The position numbers were made by a program, and so were the translations under genes. Shown here one piece after another: positions 8,373 through 17,372 of a DNA stretch of 64,000 nt (position 1 is its first letter; each line of letters begins with the position of its first letter). The notes under the pieces were generated by a model. The model was not told the origin of the DNA. It searched no databases and worked only from the letters and a program-made list of their open reading frames with translations. The stretch comes from Salipaludibacillus sp047795645. Its GTDB lineage: Bacteria > Bacillota > Bacilli > Bacillales > Salisediminibacteriaceae. Location: positions 868,001-932,000 of the forward strand of contig NZ_CP181045.1 in assembly GCF_047795645.1 (NCBI RefSeq), written 5' to 3'.

Positions 8373-9179
8373 ATGCTGACTTTATCAAAATATGTGAACG
8401 ATCATATTGATGCTTAAATGCAGCAGGGCTATAAGCTTTCTGCTGACGGGAAAAATCAAGAGGCTGTGGACGTTTGGCTAGCTTTATGGGAAGACATAAA
8501 AGAGGCTATGAAGGAACATAGCATTCAATACATAGAGGAATTAGAAGAGTGTTTCCAAGGAAATCAATTTATATTGAATTGGGTGCAGGATGTTGAAATG
8601 AATATCTCGAACGCTGCGCTTAAAGACAAGCGTTTTTATCAGAAGCGGCTTGATTTTTTGTCTGAATTCATTGTACTTATGAAAAAGAAACATAGCGATA
8701 ACGCTTTAGTAATGAAAAGAGCGCTTGCAGAATCATACTTTCATTTAGGTGATCTTGAAGAAGGCGAGAGACTCTTTAAGGAGCATACGAAGCTGTATCC
8801 CACATCAGGTTTTGGGTGGATTAACTGGTCGGATATGTACTGGATCTCTGCCGTAGACAAGAATAAGGACAAGGATAAAGCGATCCGAATTCTTAAAGAA
8901 GGATTAAAAATCGATAACGTGGATGAAAGAGACGTTTTCTATGAGAGGCTTATTGATATTTATCAAGAGTGCAACATGCCAGACGAAATGGCTGAGGCGG
9001 AAGAGAAATTGAAAGAAGAGAATGAGAAGCAGCGTCCTTCCTTCGTTCAGCCATCTCCAAGTATAAAATCGTTTGTAAAGCCAGCGAAAAAACCGGAACA
9101 AAAGCCTCAGAAGATTGGCAGAAACGATCCGTGTCCTTGCGGAAGCAATAAAAAATATAAAAAGTGCTGTGGTGCTTAA
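8373..9179 (+). pseudogene. TPR-like protein with C-terminal SEC-C zinc motif; early TAA
   Basis: ATG 8373 has an excellent site (AAAGGAGAG) and codes 14 residues before TAA 8415-8417; the frame then continues from ATG 8418 for 253 residues. The body is helical with TPR-like repeats (ALAESYFHLGDLEEGERLF) and ends in a SEC-C motif (NDPCPCGSNKKYKKCCG), a zinc-binding tail shared with SecA. Either the gene is broken by one nonsense codon, or it is translated from ATG 8418, which has no good binding site of its own. SEC-C proteins often act as adaptors; partner unknown. Confidence 0.7.
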
Positions 9180-9385
9180 AGAGGTATTATGAAAAGAGAT
9201 GATTGTATGAGAGTATTGAGTTTATTGGTACCAAATTTTATCATCACCAGGCCCATTTTAGGGTGCTTTTCTCTATGAAGAATCTTATTATATCAAGGTT
9301 TTTACCGTTTATTTATGAGAATCTCTTAGAAATTAAAACTAATTAAGAACCTAGTAATAAAACGTAGATCGATGATGACAAGACA

Positions 9386-9429
9386 AAAAAGATGACCAAA
9401 CACCGTAAAAAGTGATTGGTCATCTTTTT
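9386..9429. terminator. Bidirectional intrinsic terminator
   Basis: A perfect 14-bp stem: AAAAAGATGACCAA (9386-9399) and TTGGTCATCTTTTT (9416-9429), with A and T tracts on either side. It can stop the SEC-C gene rightward and the diguanylate cyclase gene leftward. Confidence 0.85.
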
Positions 9430-9451
9430 CATCAATTTTGGTAGACTTTAT

Positions 9452-9474
9452 CACTGGTCCCGAACCGTCCCCTT
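9452..9474. repeat. Solo end of the GGGACGGTTC repeat family
   Basis: GAACCGTCCCCTTGGTTA matches the right end of the element at 6652. The bases just before it (GACTTTATCA) are also shared with 6640-6650. No inverted partner is evident nearby, so this is a solo end. Confidence 0.5.
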
Positions 9475-9496
9475 GGTTACACCCCTGGTTACAAAG

Positions 9497-11404
9497 TTAT
9501 TCTATAATAGGTGCAGAACAAACTTGATTTCTTCCCACAATCTTTGCTTGATATAAAGCATGATCTGCTTTCTTTAATATGCTATTCATATCTTCAGTAG
9601 TATTTGGAATTACGGTGATTAGCCCAATACTTACAGTTACATAGTTGGAAACGAGTGATTTTTCATGGACTATTTCTAACTTTTCTATTTTCTGGTTTAA
9701 TATTTCGGCAAATTGTTCTGCTTCCTCTTTACTGAGCTGAGGAATCACATAAACGAATTCCTCACCACCATATCTTGCCACTAATCCTTCTGTTGATTTA
9801 TTAACTCTTTCTTCTTTTAATGATTGTGCAACGAGCTTTAAACACTCGTCGCCCTGTTGATGTCCATAATAATCATTGTAATTTTTAAAGTAATCAATAT
9901 CTATGAAAAGAATGGATAAGGGGGTTTTTTCTTGTGCGCAAATTTCATATTGCTGCTTATAGTGTTTATCAAATTGTCTTCTGTTCGGTATATTTGTTAG
10001 TCCATCAATGAGCGCCATTTTTTCTAGTTGTTCGTTAAGTTCCGCTAGCTTTTTATTGGACTGTTGGATTTGTTGTGTGCGTTGTTCTACCTTGGTTTCA
10101 AGTTCGCTATTTAATTGCGATAAATCTTCGGTCAACTCCACTGAAAGGTTCAGGGAAGAGGAGAGCCTTTTTGATAGTACTAAAGAAAAGCATATGATGA
10201 AAACAATGATACCAATTGGATAAAAATTCGATTCAGGGGTGTTAGAGTTATTTAAAGAAGTGAAAATATCTAAAAGAACGGTGGTCATTAAAAAAGCTAA
10301 CCCCGTAATGAGGTAATAACTTCCCTCTTGTTTTTCCTTCAATGAATTAATTGCTACAGTGAGAACATAAAAAACCGCTATAATCATATAAAAATGAAAA
10401 TAGACAATGAATGATAGGTAGGTTTGTGCTGTCGTAAAAATAGTAAGTAGCCCGAAAAAAATCGTAACGATAATACTACTTAAAGTAAACCATTTACTAC
10501 TTAAAGTGAACCAATTACTTCTATGCTTACGGTACATTAAATACAAGACCATGCCTAATAGTGGGATATGGCTATAGAGACTAATGAACTCCAATTTCAT
10601 AGCGAGATCCCAATCAATGTTGGAGAATATTTTTGTGAAGTAAACATTTCCAATCATTGAATAGCGAAAAGCGGCCACTAAACAATATGCTCCGAAATAA
10701 AAGAAATAAGACTCGATTCTTCTGAAAAATCCAAGACTAATATGGTAAATACCCGAGAATATTAAGACGCCAAGCAATATCGATTGTAAAATAGTTTCAT
10801 AGAAGTAGCTATGATGAATATTCTCTGATTTTCCTAATATGATCGGTTCCAACAATCCTCCGGTATCATAATCATAATTAGATATTTGCAGGGTAACAAA
10901 GAATGTTTTGTTTTTTGGTGAAAAATAAACCACCTGAGGCTTTTTCTCAGGAACACTTGTGGCTCCATTCGTACCAACCTGGCCGTTTGTAGCTAGGAGT
11001 TTGTCATCAATCCATAAATTGAAATTAGATTGCATGTAAGGAATTTTGAGTCCCATCACTTCATTTATTTCGTTCATGGAGACTTCTAGCCTGTAAGTTG
11101 CAAAGCCCTCCTTTGGAAGAGGTTCACCATCTAGTGATTGTGTATGCCAGACACTAGGTATATCGATAACATCAGTTTGTTTGATCTTAGATTCGCTTTT
11201 GAAATCAGTGGGGTCAAGTAGTTGGTTCCAGTACAGATCCCACTGTCCATTTAAGTTGATTAAAGACTTTTCGTTGTCCCATTCAGAAAGGTCAAGTTCG
11301 CCATCAATTGCAATGAAACTGGTGTCAACATTTTCATTTGGAATGGAACATGCTTGTAAAATGATAGTGATAAACAAGCATAATAGTAATAAGTAATGCT
11401 TCAT
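9497..11404 (-). CDS. 7TMR-DISM diguanylate cyclase, paralogue of 30622-32514
   Basis: About 635 residues. A lipoprotein signal (lipobox LQAC) is followed by an extracytoplasmic DISM sensory domain (to about 200), seven membrane spans (about 205-420), a coiled coil rich in Gln/Glu (about 430-475), and a GGDEF domain with an intact GGEEF active site (ARYGGEEFVYV). The RxxD inhibitory site is absent (STEG there), so product inhibition is not expected. It should make c-di-GMP in response to an external ligand. ATG 11404 suits the AGAGGTG site; GTG 11413 would overlap it. A palindrome at 11429-11448 is shared with the paralogue. Confidence 0.92.
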   Translation of the reverse strand: MKHYLLLLCLFITIILQACSIPNENVDTSFIAIDGELDLSEWDNEKSLINLNGQWDLYWNQLLDPTDFKSESKIKQTDVIDIPSVWHTQSLDGEPLPKEGFATYRLEVSMNEINEVMGLKIPYMQSNFNLWIDDKLLATNGQVGTNGATSVPEKKPQVVYFSPKNKTFFVTLQISNYDYDTGGLLEPIILGKSENIHHSYFYETILQSILLGVLIFSGIYHISLGFFRRIESYFFYFGAYCLVAAFRYSMIGNVYFTKIFSNIDWDLAMKLEFISLYSHIPLLGMVLYLMYRKHRSNWFTLSSKWFTLSSIIVTIFFGLLTIFTTAQTYLSFIVYFHFYMIIAVFYVLTVAINSLKEKQEGSYYLITGLAFLMTTVLLDIFTSLNNSNTPESNFYPIGIIVFIICFSLVLSKRLSSSLNLSVELTEDLSQLNSELETKVEQRTQQIQQSNKKLAELNEQLEKMALIDGLTNIPNRRQFDKHYKQQYEICAQEKTPLSILFIDIDYFKNYNDYYGHQQGDECLKLVAQSLKEERVNKSTEGLVARYGGEEFVYVIPQLSKEEAEQFAEILNQKIEKLEIVHEKSLVSNYVTVSIGLITVIPNTTEDMNSILKKADHALYQAKIVGRNQVCSAPIIE

Positions 11405-11428
11405 GATGTTCACCTCTTTCTATGGTGC

Positions 11429-11448
11429 CTAAAGTTATATGACTTTAG
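11429..11448. promoter_or_regulatory. 20-bp palindrome upstream of diguanylate cyclase 1
   Basis: CTAAAGTTATATGACTTTAG, one mismatch from a perfect palindrome, lies just upstream of the ribosome binding site. The paralogue has the perfect form at the same place (32538-32557). A shared operator or mRNA hairpin is likely. Confidence 0.5.
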
Positions 11449-11586
11449 TTGTATATACTCCATTTAATAGAAAGAAAAAATGTTTTATATAGGAAAATTA
11501 TATCATATTGTGGAAGCGGTTGGAATTTTCTTTTCTTCCTTCTTAGATGAGAATTTTTGCTTGTTTTCACTTAATTTTAAGTGGTT

Positions 11587-11618
11587 ACATGGACAGGTAT
11601 CTTTTCCCATGTTTGTTT
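11587..11618. repeat. Short terminator-like hairpin repeat
   Basis: ACATGG and CCCATGT pair around ACAGGTATCTTTT, then TTGTTTG follows. It is the sister of 8198-8231. The gap 11449-11971 otherwise holds no recognisable gene; a frame open at 11675-11884 has no binding site and looks incidental. Confidence 0.35.
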
Positions 11619-11860
11619 GTCTGTAATTGTAAGAAATAATTTGGGAGGGTTATTTTTCTTTTGTGCCTCAGTAGTTGGACAGGGAGAACAGAAAAGCTTC
11701 TTTAACTACTCTTAAAAATCTGAAGAGCTGTTCATCCTTCAGCTTTCCTGAATACTTTGAATTTCGAAAAGTGTTATTGACCTTATTAAGCGACTTGGTT
11801 GTAGAGGGACAAGGCACCTCTGTCCCAAATCGTCTGATTAGTAGGGCAATTTTTAAAAGC

Positions 11861-11911
11861 GAAAGGAAATTTATGATAAAATAGGTATAGAGATTTATTG
11901 AGTTTGTAAAT
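11861..11911 (+). repeat. Dispersed promoter-like block, copy 1
   Basis: AAAGGAAATTTATGATAAAA and then AGATTTATTGAGTTTGTAAAT. Very similar blocks occur at 14214-14263 and 23521-23571, each ahead of a small gene or gene remnant. The conserved run including TTAAAAT-like sequence may be a -10 region, but no -35 is clear. Confidence 0.4.
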
Positions 11912-11971
11912 ATACTTAAACTCACTAGCAGGAACATTTAATAAAATTAAAAGACAAAAGGAGTTGCCTTA

Positions 11972-12564
11972 TTGAATTTACTAAGTATAGATGATTTGTC
12001 TAAACGGAAAGTAAATGAAATATTCTATTTAGCTTCAAAAGTAAAGCATCAAGGCTATAGTAATGTTTTAAATGGAAAACACTTCGTATTATTCTTCCCA
12101 GAATCAAGTTTAAGGACTAGAATAACTTTTGAAAAAGGAATAAAAGATTTGGGTGGAAATTCAATACTATTTCCTCCTGAGAGTTTAGATAAAAAAGAAG
12201 AATTAGAGGATGTTATACAATACATCTCTAATTGGGCAGATGGAGTGATTATTAGACAATCTGACTTTTCTAAGGTAAAGGAATTATAGCCCCTGTGTTG
12301 TCATTCAGTGATATAGTTTTAACTGATTCTTTGCCAAAAGATTTAAGAACAGAAAAGTACATAAGCCAGTATCAAATTACTTTAAAAAGGATGGAATTAG
12401 CTAATAAAGGAACAATGTTAAATCCTTGCCCACCATTTTTTAGAAACGAAGAAGTAAGTAGTGATGCTATCTCTTCAAATTATTTTGTTGGATATGGATT
12501 TAAGAAGAATCTACTATATGTTCAACAAGCAATAATATTATATTGCTTAGGAATTAAGCTATAG
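11972..12564 (+). pseudogene. Aspartate/ornithine carbamoyltransferase-like gene, middle deleted
   Basis: The first 105 codons match the N-terminal carbamoyl-phosphate domain, including the binding signature FFPESSLRTRITFEKG (S-x-R-T-R). A stop at 12287-12289 is followed, in another frame, by 12295-12564, which codes the C-terminal end of such enzymes (DSLP, then LNPCPPFF, FVGYGFKKNLLYVQQAI). Together only about 195 of roughly 300 residues remain; the central second-substrate region is missing. AAAGGAGTTGCC precedes TTG 11972. The enzyme cannot be functional. Confidence 0.75.
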
Positions 12565-12680
12565 TAGAAAATGATACTTATTAACAAGGTAATTGGTATT
12601 ATTTTAGTTTCATATCTGGAAACTAGAAACGCTTCAACCATCTACAAACAATATTTTTTTAACAATGGGAGTGTATATAA

Positions 12681-13946
12681 ATGGAGAACCAGAGAAACTG
12701 GGCAGGAAATTACAAATATAGTACTAGTAGGATTCATGTTCCTGAAAGTTTGGAAGAAGTACAGCTAGCAGTATCTCGATGTGAAAATCTTAAAGTACTT
12801 GGCACACGACATTCGTTTAATAGTATTGCAGACTCGACTGAGGATCTTATCTCGACAGAACATCTCAACCGAGTAGTATCATTAGACCGTAAGCACCAAA
12901 CGGTTACTGTGGAAGCGGGAATCAAGTATAGTGATCTCTGTAGCTATTTACAATCAGCAGGTTATGGATTGCAAAATCTTGCCTCTTTGCCACACATTTC
13001 AGTTGCGGGTGCTTGCGCAACAGGAACGCATGGATCAGGTGATCAGAACAGGAGTCTTGCTTCAGCAGTTTGTGCGATGGAGGTTGTTACCGCTAGTGGA
13101 GATGTGGTTCATTTCTCCCGTGATAGCACTAAAGAAATCATGGATGGTGTGGTCGTTAATCTTGGAGGGTTGGGGGTGGTTACGAAGATGACTCTCGATG
13201 TGGTTCCAGAGTTTCAAATGAGACAAGACGTCTACGAAAATTTACCATTTTCGAACCTCCTAAAGAATTTCGACGACATTGTCTCAAGTGCCTATAGCGT
13301 TAGTCTATTCACGGACTGGAGGACGGATTCATTCAATCAAGTCTGGTTAAAGCACCGTCTCACTGACCAAGAATCTTTTGACTTAAAACCATCGTTATTC
13401 GGTGCGCCACTTGCAACGGAAAACAAACACCCAGTACCAGGTCAAGAAATAGAGAATTGTACCGAACAAATGGGCATCACTGGGCTATGGCATGAACGGT
13501 TACCTCATTTCAAGATGGATTTCACTCCAAGTAGTGGAAAGGAACTACAAAGTGAGTATATTATTCCTCGGCGACATATCTATGAAGCTTTATCTGCAAT
13601 TAGTGAGCTGGGTGAGGACATAGCTCCACTTCTTCAAATCTCTGAGATTCGAACAATCGCGAAGGATACTCTTTGGATGAGCTCTTGTTACAGGCAGGAT
13701 TCAGTTGCGATCCACTTTACTTGGAAAGATGATTGGGATGGGGTTAAAAAGGTGTTGCCGAAGATAGAAGAGAAACTCGCGCCGTTCCATGCTCGGCCAC
13801 ATTGGGGGAAGCTATTTACACTTCCACCGGAGCAGGTGATATCACTCTATGAGAAGCTACCAGATTTTAAACAACTACTTCAGCACTACGATTCAAAAGG
13901 GAAATTTCGTAACGCATTTCTAAACACTTATATTTTTGGTGAGTAA
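12681..13946 (+). CDS. FAD-dependent alditol oxidase-like protein (VAO family)
   Basis: 421 residues, close to the usual 415-420 of AldO/xylitol oxidase. The PCMH FAD domain occupies about 10-180, with GTRHSFNSIAD (His44 corresponds to the histidyl-FAD residue of AldO) and the pyrophosphate loop GACATGTHGSGDQN. The C-terminal domain ends with ARPHWGK, typical of the D-arabinono-lactone oxidase group. Expected reaction: oxidation of terminal C1 hydroxyls of sugar alcohols such as xylitol or sorbitol, with H2O2 formed. ATG 12681 follows GGGAG. Base use looks less AT-rich than its neighbours, hinting at separate origin. Confidence 0.85.
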   Translation: MENQRNWAGNYKYSTSRIHVPESLEEVQLAVSRCENLKVLGTRHSFNSIADSTEDLISTEHLNRVVSLDRKHQTVTVEAGIKYSDLCSYLQSAGYGLQNLASLPHISVAGACATGTHGSGDQNRSLASAVCAMEVVTASGDVVHFSRDSTKEIMDGVVVNLGGLGVVTKMTLDVVPEFQMRQDVYENLPFSNLLKNFDDIVSSAYSVSLFTDWRTDSFNQVWLKHRLTDQESFDLKPSLFGAPLATENKHPVPGQEIENCTEQMGITGLWHERLPHFKMDFTPSSGKELQSEYIIPRRHIYEALSAISELGEDIAPLLQISEIRTIAKDTLWMSSCYRQDSVAIHFTWKDDWDGVKKVLPKIEEKLAPFHARPHWGKLFTLPPEQVISLYEKLPDFKQLLQHYDSKGKFRNAFLNTYIFGE

Positions 13947-13961
13947 GGGAGAAGGTAAAAA

Positions 13962-14135
13962 ATGAGTAAGAAAAAATATTATCTTTATATAATGCCACCT
14001 ATGTTCATCATCGGCTTATTATTGATATTTTATCTGCCAACAAGCCAAAGACCGTTTGTATTTTTAATACCAATTATTTTTTGGATATGCTATTATGTTT
14101 TCGAGTCAATAGAACAGAGGAGAAAGCAAAAATAG
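13962..14135 (+). CDS. Small two-span membrane protein
   Basis: 57 residues from ATG 13962, with GGGAGAAGG upstream, starting 15 bases after the alditol oxidase stop, so probably cotranscribed. Two hydrophobic segments (FIIGLLLIFYL and FVFLIPIIFWICYYVF) and a basic tail. No family recognised. A terminator follows at once. Confidence 0.65.
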   Translation: MSKKKYYLYIMPPMFIIGLLLIFYLPTSQRPFVFLIPIIFWICYYVFESIEQRRKQK

Positions 14136-14153
14136 AATGATAATCATAGGACA

Positions 14154-14195
14154 AATCATTTGCGAATTCACATCGACATTCGCAGGTGATTTTTT
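14154..14195 (+). terminator. Intrinsic terminator of the alditol oxidase operon
   Basis: AATCATTTGCGAAT (14154-14167) pairs with ATTCGCAGGTGATT (14178-14191) and a run of T follows. Confidence 0.8.
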
Positions 14196-14213
14196 TTGGA
14201 ATTTTAAATGAAT

Positions 14214-14263
14214 TAAAGGAAATTTATGTTAAAATGTGAATGAAGATTTATTTAGTTTGTGAT
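14214..14263 (+). repeat. Dispersed promoter-like block, copy 2
   Basis: AAAGGAAATTTATGTTAAAA then AGATTTATTTAGTTTGT; same block as 11861-11911 and 23521-23571. Confidence 0.4.
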
Positions 14264-14289
14264 TATGGAATAGGGAGTTTTGTGAAGTG

Positions 14290-14421
14290 TTCATGGTTAA
14301 ATCTGATAAAAAGGAAAGGTGAGTGAAGTTATAGGGGCTTTACTAATATTGTGGGAGTAATGGTACTTTTCTAAGAATTCTAATTCAATCTAGCCACTAA
14401 CACTTTTATCTTTATCATTTA
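14290..14421. pseudogene. Scrambled copy of the small membrane gene at 3706
   Basis: 14290-14372 matches 3669-3765 in direct orientation (TTCATGGTTAAATC, GGGGCTTTACTAATATT, GGGAGTAATGGTACTT) with deletions. 14373-14421 then matches the reverse complement of about 3790-3842 (minus strand reads ATTGAATTAGAATTCTTA). So the copy contains an internal inversion. Confidence 0.55.
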
Positions 14422-14427
14422 GAAAAA

Positions 14428-14612
14428 ATCAGTTGTCCGACGCTAATTTTACATGGAGATAATGATACTATGGCCAAAAGACAAGAAGATTATATGAATA
14501 AAAAATCAGTGGCTCCCAACTCATCGTTAAAGATGATGCACACCATGCAACAAATATGGACAACCCTAAATAAGTCAACCATCACATCCATGAATGTCTA
14601 AATAATTTGTAA
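14428..14612 (+). pseudogene. C-terminal fragment of an alpha/beta hydrolase, frameshifted
   Basis: ATC 14428 onward reads CPTLILHGDNDTM, the strand and Asp loop that precede the catalytic Asp of alpha/beta hydrolases. Near 14500 the frame shifts and the rest reads SGSQLIVKDDAHHATN, matching the segment with the catalytic His, ending at TAA 14610-14612. The nucleophile half is absent. It is a remnant. Confidence 0.6.
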
Positions 14613-14651
14613 TCTTTGAGAGGAAAATCGCAGAAAAGTAGGTAATAAATT

Positions 14652-15194
14652 ATGTATTTAAAATTAGAAACTAGGCGATTAATTATACAGCCTTTTAAAA
14701 AAGAAGATGCAAGACGAATTAGCGATTTGGCAAACGACAAGGAATTAGCGAGTATCCTCGAGCTTCCACATCCATACGAATTGAAATATGCTGAAGATTG
14801 GATTGCAATTCAACCAGAACAGATTAAAGAGGGGGGTGAATACCCTTTAGCAATAGTATTAAAAGAACTTAAAGAAGTAATAGGTACCATTACTATAAGG
14901 ATCGATAAAAGTAATAATAAAGGTGAACTTGGTTATTGGATAGGGAAAGATTATTGAGGGAACGGGTTTGCAACTGAAGCAATAAAAAGGGTATTAGAAT
15001 TTGGATTTAACCAATTAAATTTAAACAAAATTTGTGCATCAGCTATATCCATAAATAAAGCCTCAACAATAGTTTTGGAGAAAGCTGGTTTACAAAAAGA
15101 GGGAACATTAAAGCAAAATAGATTACTACAAGATAATTATGAAGATGTTGATGTATATGGTCTTTTACGAATAGAATATAAAAACAATTATTAA
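14652..15194 (+). pseudogene. RimJ/RimL-type GNAT with Trp codon changed to TGA
   Basis: ATG 14652 starts a typical ribosomal-protein-type acetyltransferase (LETRRLIIQPFKKEDA). TGA 14955-14957 interrupts it exactly where the family has Trp in D-Y-W-G-N/K-G: the sequence reads KDY-stop-GNGFATEAIKRVLEF. The same frame continues with a normal C-terminal half (NKASTIVLEKAGLQKEG, YEDVDVYGLLR) to TAA 15194. A single G-to-A change explains it. Length without the stop is about 180 residues, normal for the family. Confidence 0.85.
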
Positions 15195-15377
15195 AGAAAA
15201 GGAAAGCTTTAGTTAGGTAGCCATCGCTTTTGTTATGGCACTACCATGAAAAACTTATTCTCTATGGTGTAGCGCTAATCTTGCGCTACATGAATGACTA
15301 ACGAGTAGAATACTCCAATAAAGGAGTATTAATCCTCTATATAGAATTGTATTTAAAATTGAATTTAGGGGGCTTTT

Positions 15378-15794
15378 ATGGATAATCTATTTGGAAAATT
15401 TCTTGATACTTATTTAGATGCTTGGCGTTCTTCCTCTTTGCCTCAATTAAGAGATTTAATATCGAAGGATTACAAAGCCAGAGAGATTGCAGATGGAGAT
15501 ATAATAGATTTTGGGTTTGAAGAATCAATACAAGGGTGGGAACAAGGATTCAATTTTGCAAAAGAAAATAATGCAGAGTGGGAACTCAAAGAAATTTCAA
15601 CTATCCCATTGAGAGTGAATGAAACATTGGTTATTATATCAGCAACTATGATCTTACATGGCAAGACCTTAAATACTGCACACTTATTTTTTCAAACCTT
15701 TAAAAAAGATACTTATGATGGTTGGAAACTAATAAGAAGTTATATTGAAGCAGGAATCCCATTGGATAATATAAAGAGATTACATCTTAACTAA
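15378..15794 (+). CDS. NTF2/SnoaL-like hypothetical protein
   Basis: 138 residues from ATG 15378 with GGGGG upstream. The pattern (helical start LFGKFLDTYLDAWRSSSL, then beta strands ending FFQTFKKDTYDGWKLIRSYIE) suggests the NTF2-like cone fold used by SnoaL-type enzymes and small binding proteins. No catalytic residues can be assigned. Its stop codon lies inside a strong terminator, so it is monocistronic. Confidence 0.6.
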   Translation: MDNLFGKFLDTYLDAWRSSSLPQLRDLISKDYKAREIADGDIIDFGFEESIQGWEQGFNFAKENNAEWELKEISTIPLRVNETLVIISATMILHGKTLNTAHLFFQTFKKDTYDGWKLIRSYIEAGIPLDNIKRLHLN

Positions 15795-15823
15795 CGGATT
15801 AACGTTAGTTAAGATGTAACCTT
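15780..15823 (+). terminator. Intrinsic terminator overlapping a stop codon
   Basis: Perfect 17-bp stem: TTACATCTTAACTAACG (15780-15796) with CGTTAGTTAAGATGTAA (15803-15819), then CCTTTT. The TAA at 15792-15794 is within the stem. Confidence 0.85.
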
Positions 15824-15871
15824 TTATACACTACCTCGTAAATATAGTTATTATAGAAAGGACGTGTGTAT

Positions 15872-16159
15872 ATGAGGAACAAACCAATAAAAATTTTATC
15901 TATTTTTATTATTTCTTTATTTTCATTAAATGCTATATTTTTAGTTTCTCAATGGATTTCTGGTTACATATTATCCGTCACAAATGTTCCGGATATTGTT
16001 GATGCCTATGAACAAGCAAGCGCAGTGTCTAATGAAGTCACTTTCGGTACGAATTATAATATTACATGGTGGAGCAATCCTTTCTTTATCTTTTCTGTTC
16101 TTGCTTCTATTCTACTTACAATTTATATATATAAACTTAAAAATAGGGTTAGTGCTTAA
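15872..16159 (+). CDS. Small membrane protein with two spans
   Basis: 95 residues from ATG 15872, preferred over GTG 15866 because GAAAGGA at 15856-15862 is then at normal distance. Hydrophobic segments at the start (ILSIFIISLFSLNAIFLV) and the end (FFIFSVLASILLTIYIY) flank an extracytoplasmic loop with a WW pair. No family recognised. Likely cotranscribed with the next gene, 31 bases downstream. Confidence 0.65.
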   Translation: MRNKPIKILSIFIISLFSLNAIFLVSQWISGYILSVTNVPDIVDAYEQASAVSNEVTFGTNYNITWWSNPFFIFSVLASILLTIYIYKLKNRVSA

Positions 16160-16190
16160 AAGAAGAATATTCCATTAGGAGGAACAAAGA

Positions 16191-16919
16191 ATGGAAAAGA
16201 AACAGTATTTAAGTTTTTTGGCAATAATAGTTGTAGTAGCATTTGTTATTATTTTTTTAAGAGACCCAGTAAGTGAAAATAATATAATTGAAGATACAGA
16301 AAAAGAAAATGAGAGTGAAACTGAATTGGTTAATGTTAGGGATGGAGGTAACGAAATTGACCCTATCGAGTACATTAATTTGCAGGGTGAAAATAGAGAG
16401 TTAAAGAAACAAATCGAAATACTTGAAGATGAATTCTTTGTTAGTAATTTTGAATTAGCAAAAATAATTATGAATTCCGAGTTAATTAACGAAGTTCTTC
16501 CTTATCCTGAATCATCTGAAATATTGTTTAAAGAAGTTGAAGATACATATTATGAATTTTTTTACAGAGATGAGACAGGTTATAACCTTATTGTGTCTTC
16601 ATTAGAAGAGAGGTCAACAGAACACTTTAATTTTTATCAACTTGATCCAACTGAAGATTTTAATTGGTTTGGCGGAGATTCAACTTATAATGGTTTTATT
16701 GCAGATAGCCAAATTCAATCAGTCCGTGTTATACAGAATGAAACGGTTTATGATGCAGAAATCATTACAATTAATGAAAATTTGCGAGTTTGGTATAGCA
16801 TAATTGAGTTTGAAAGGAAGTCATTATCAGAGGAACCAGATAAAATGAAGATTGAAGCTTTGAATGAAGAGGGTGAAGTTATTTGGCAGGAATCTTTTGA
16901 GGGGAATTTAGGAGGATAA
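16191..16919 (+). CDS. Membrane-anchored hypothetical protein with coiled coil
   Basis: 242 residues from ATG 16191 behind TTAGGAGGAACAAAG. An N-terminal anchor (FLAIIVVVAFVIIFL) is followed by a strongly acidic, low-complexity stretch, a short coiled coil (ENRELKKQIEILEDE) and a mixed beta-rich domain. This is the layout of exported cell-surface or stress proteins, but no known domain was recognised. The acidic character would suit an alkaline or saline outside, which is inference. Confidence 0.65.
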   Translation: MEKKQYLSFLAIIVVVAFVIIFLRDPVSENNIIEDTEKENESETELVNVRDGGNEIDPIEYINLQGENRELKKQIEILEDEFFVSNFELAKIIMNSELINEVLPYPESSEILFKEVEDTYYEFFYRDETGYNLIVSSLEERSTEHFNFYQLDPTEDFNWFGGDSTYNGFIADSQIQSVRVIQNETVYDAEIITINENLRVWYSIIEFERKSLSEEPDKMKIEALNEEGEVIWQESFEGNLGG

Positions 16920-17327
16920 ATTTGGTAATAACGTGTTAATAATTTACCTCTTGAGAATCAAGAGCATTAAATAAATCGGAAGACACGATGAATAATATAA
17001 ATATAGAAATTATTTATCCAAAAGAAAAATACCAATCACTCCCTGAACCTACTGGTGGTTATGATTGTTAAAATTAAAGTTTTTGACACCCTATTACGGT
17101 ATAATTTTAAAGTGCCGGGGATCAGGGACCTTCTCTTTCTAACGAAGAAGGAAGTAGAAATTATGTCTGATAACATAAGAACAAGAAATGTTATTTTAGA
17201 TTAACAAGAGGTTTTATTTACAATTGGTTGACACAAAAAGGTTTTCTTATGAAGTTGTACAGCTAATATATTGTTAAACAGGAATTAAACATATTGTACA
17301 TTCCAAAGATAATATTCTTCGGCTGGT
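16920..17327. other. Gap with a possible 27-residue frame and a repeat
   Basis: ATG 16988 to TAA 17071 codes 27 residues (ending EPTGGYDC) without a clear binding site. A decayed GGTGCCTG-family hairpin lies at 17085-17130. Nothing else supportable. Confidence 0.3.
17085..17130. repeat. GGTGCCTG-family hairpin repeat (decayed)
   Basis: GACACCCTATTACGGTATAA followed by GGGGATCAGGGACC; keeps the GGTATAA centre and the right arm of the family. Confidence 0.5.
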
Positions 17328-17372
17328 TTGATTGAAGTATTGAAGCAATCTATTAATAAAGGGGTCGTCGAC

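Noticed and set aside
10008..10223. Open frame antisense to the diguanylate cyclase
   Set aside because: It lies wholly inside a well-supported GGDEF gene, has no ribosome binding site and no recognisable product.
12571..12768. Open frame before the alditol oxidase
   Set aside because: It overlaps the start of the well-supported oxidase in another frame and its second half is clearly out-of-frame oxidase sequence.
14955..14957. TGA read as Trp (alternative genetic code)
   Set aside because: TGA ends many intact genes here, such as ltrA and istA, and TGG is used normally for Trp, so this is a mutation at one locus.
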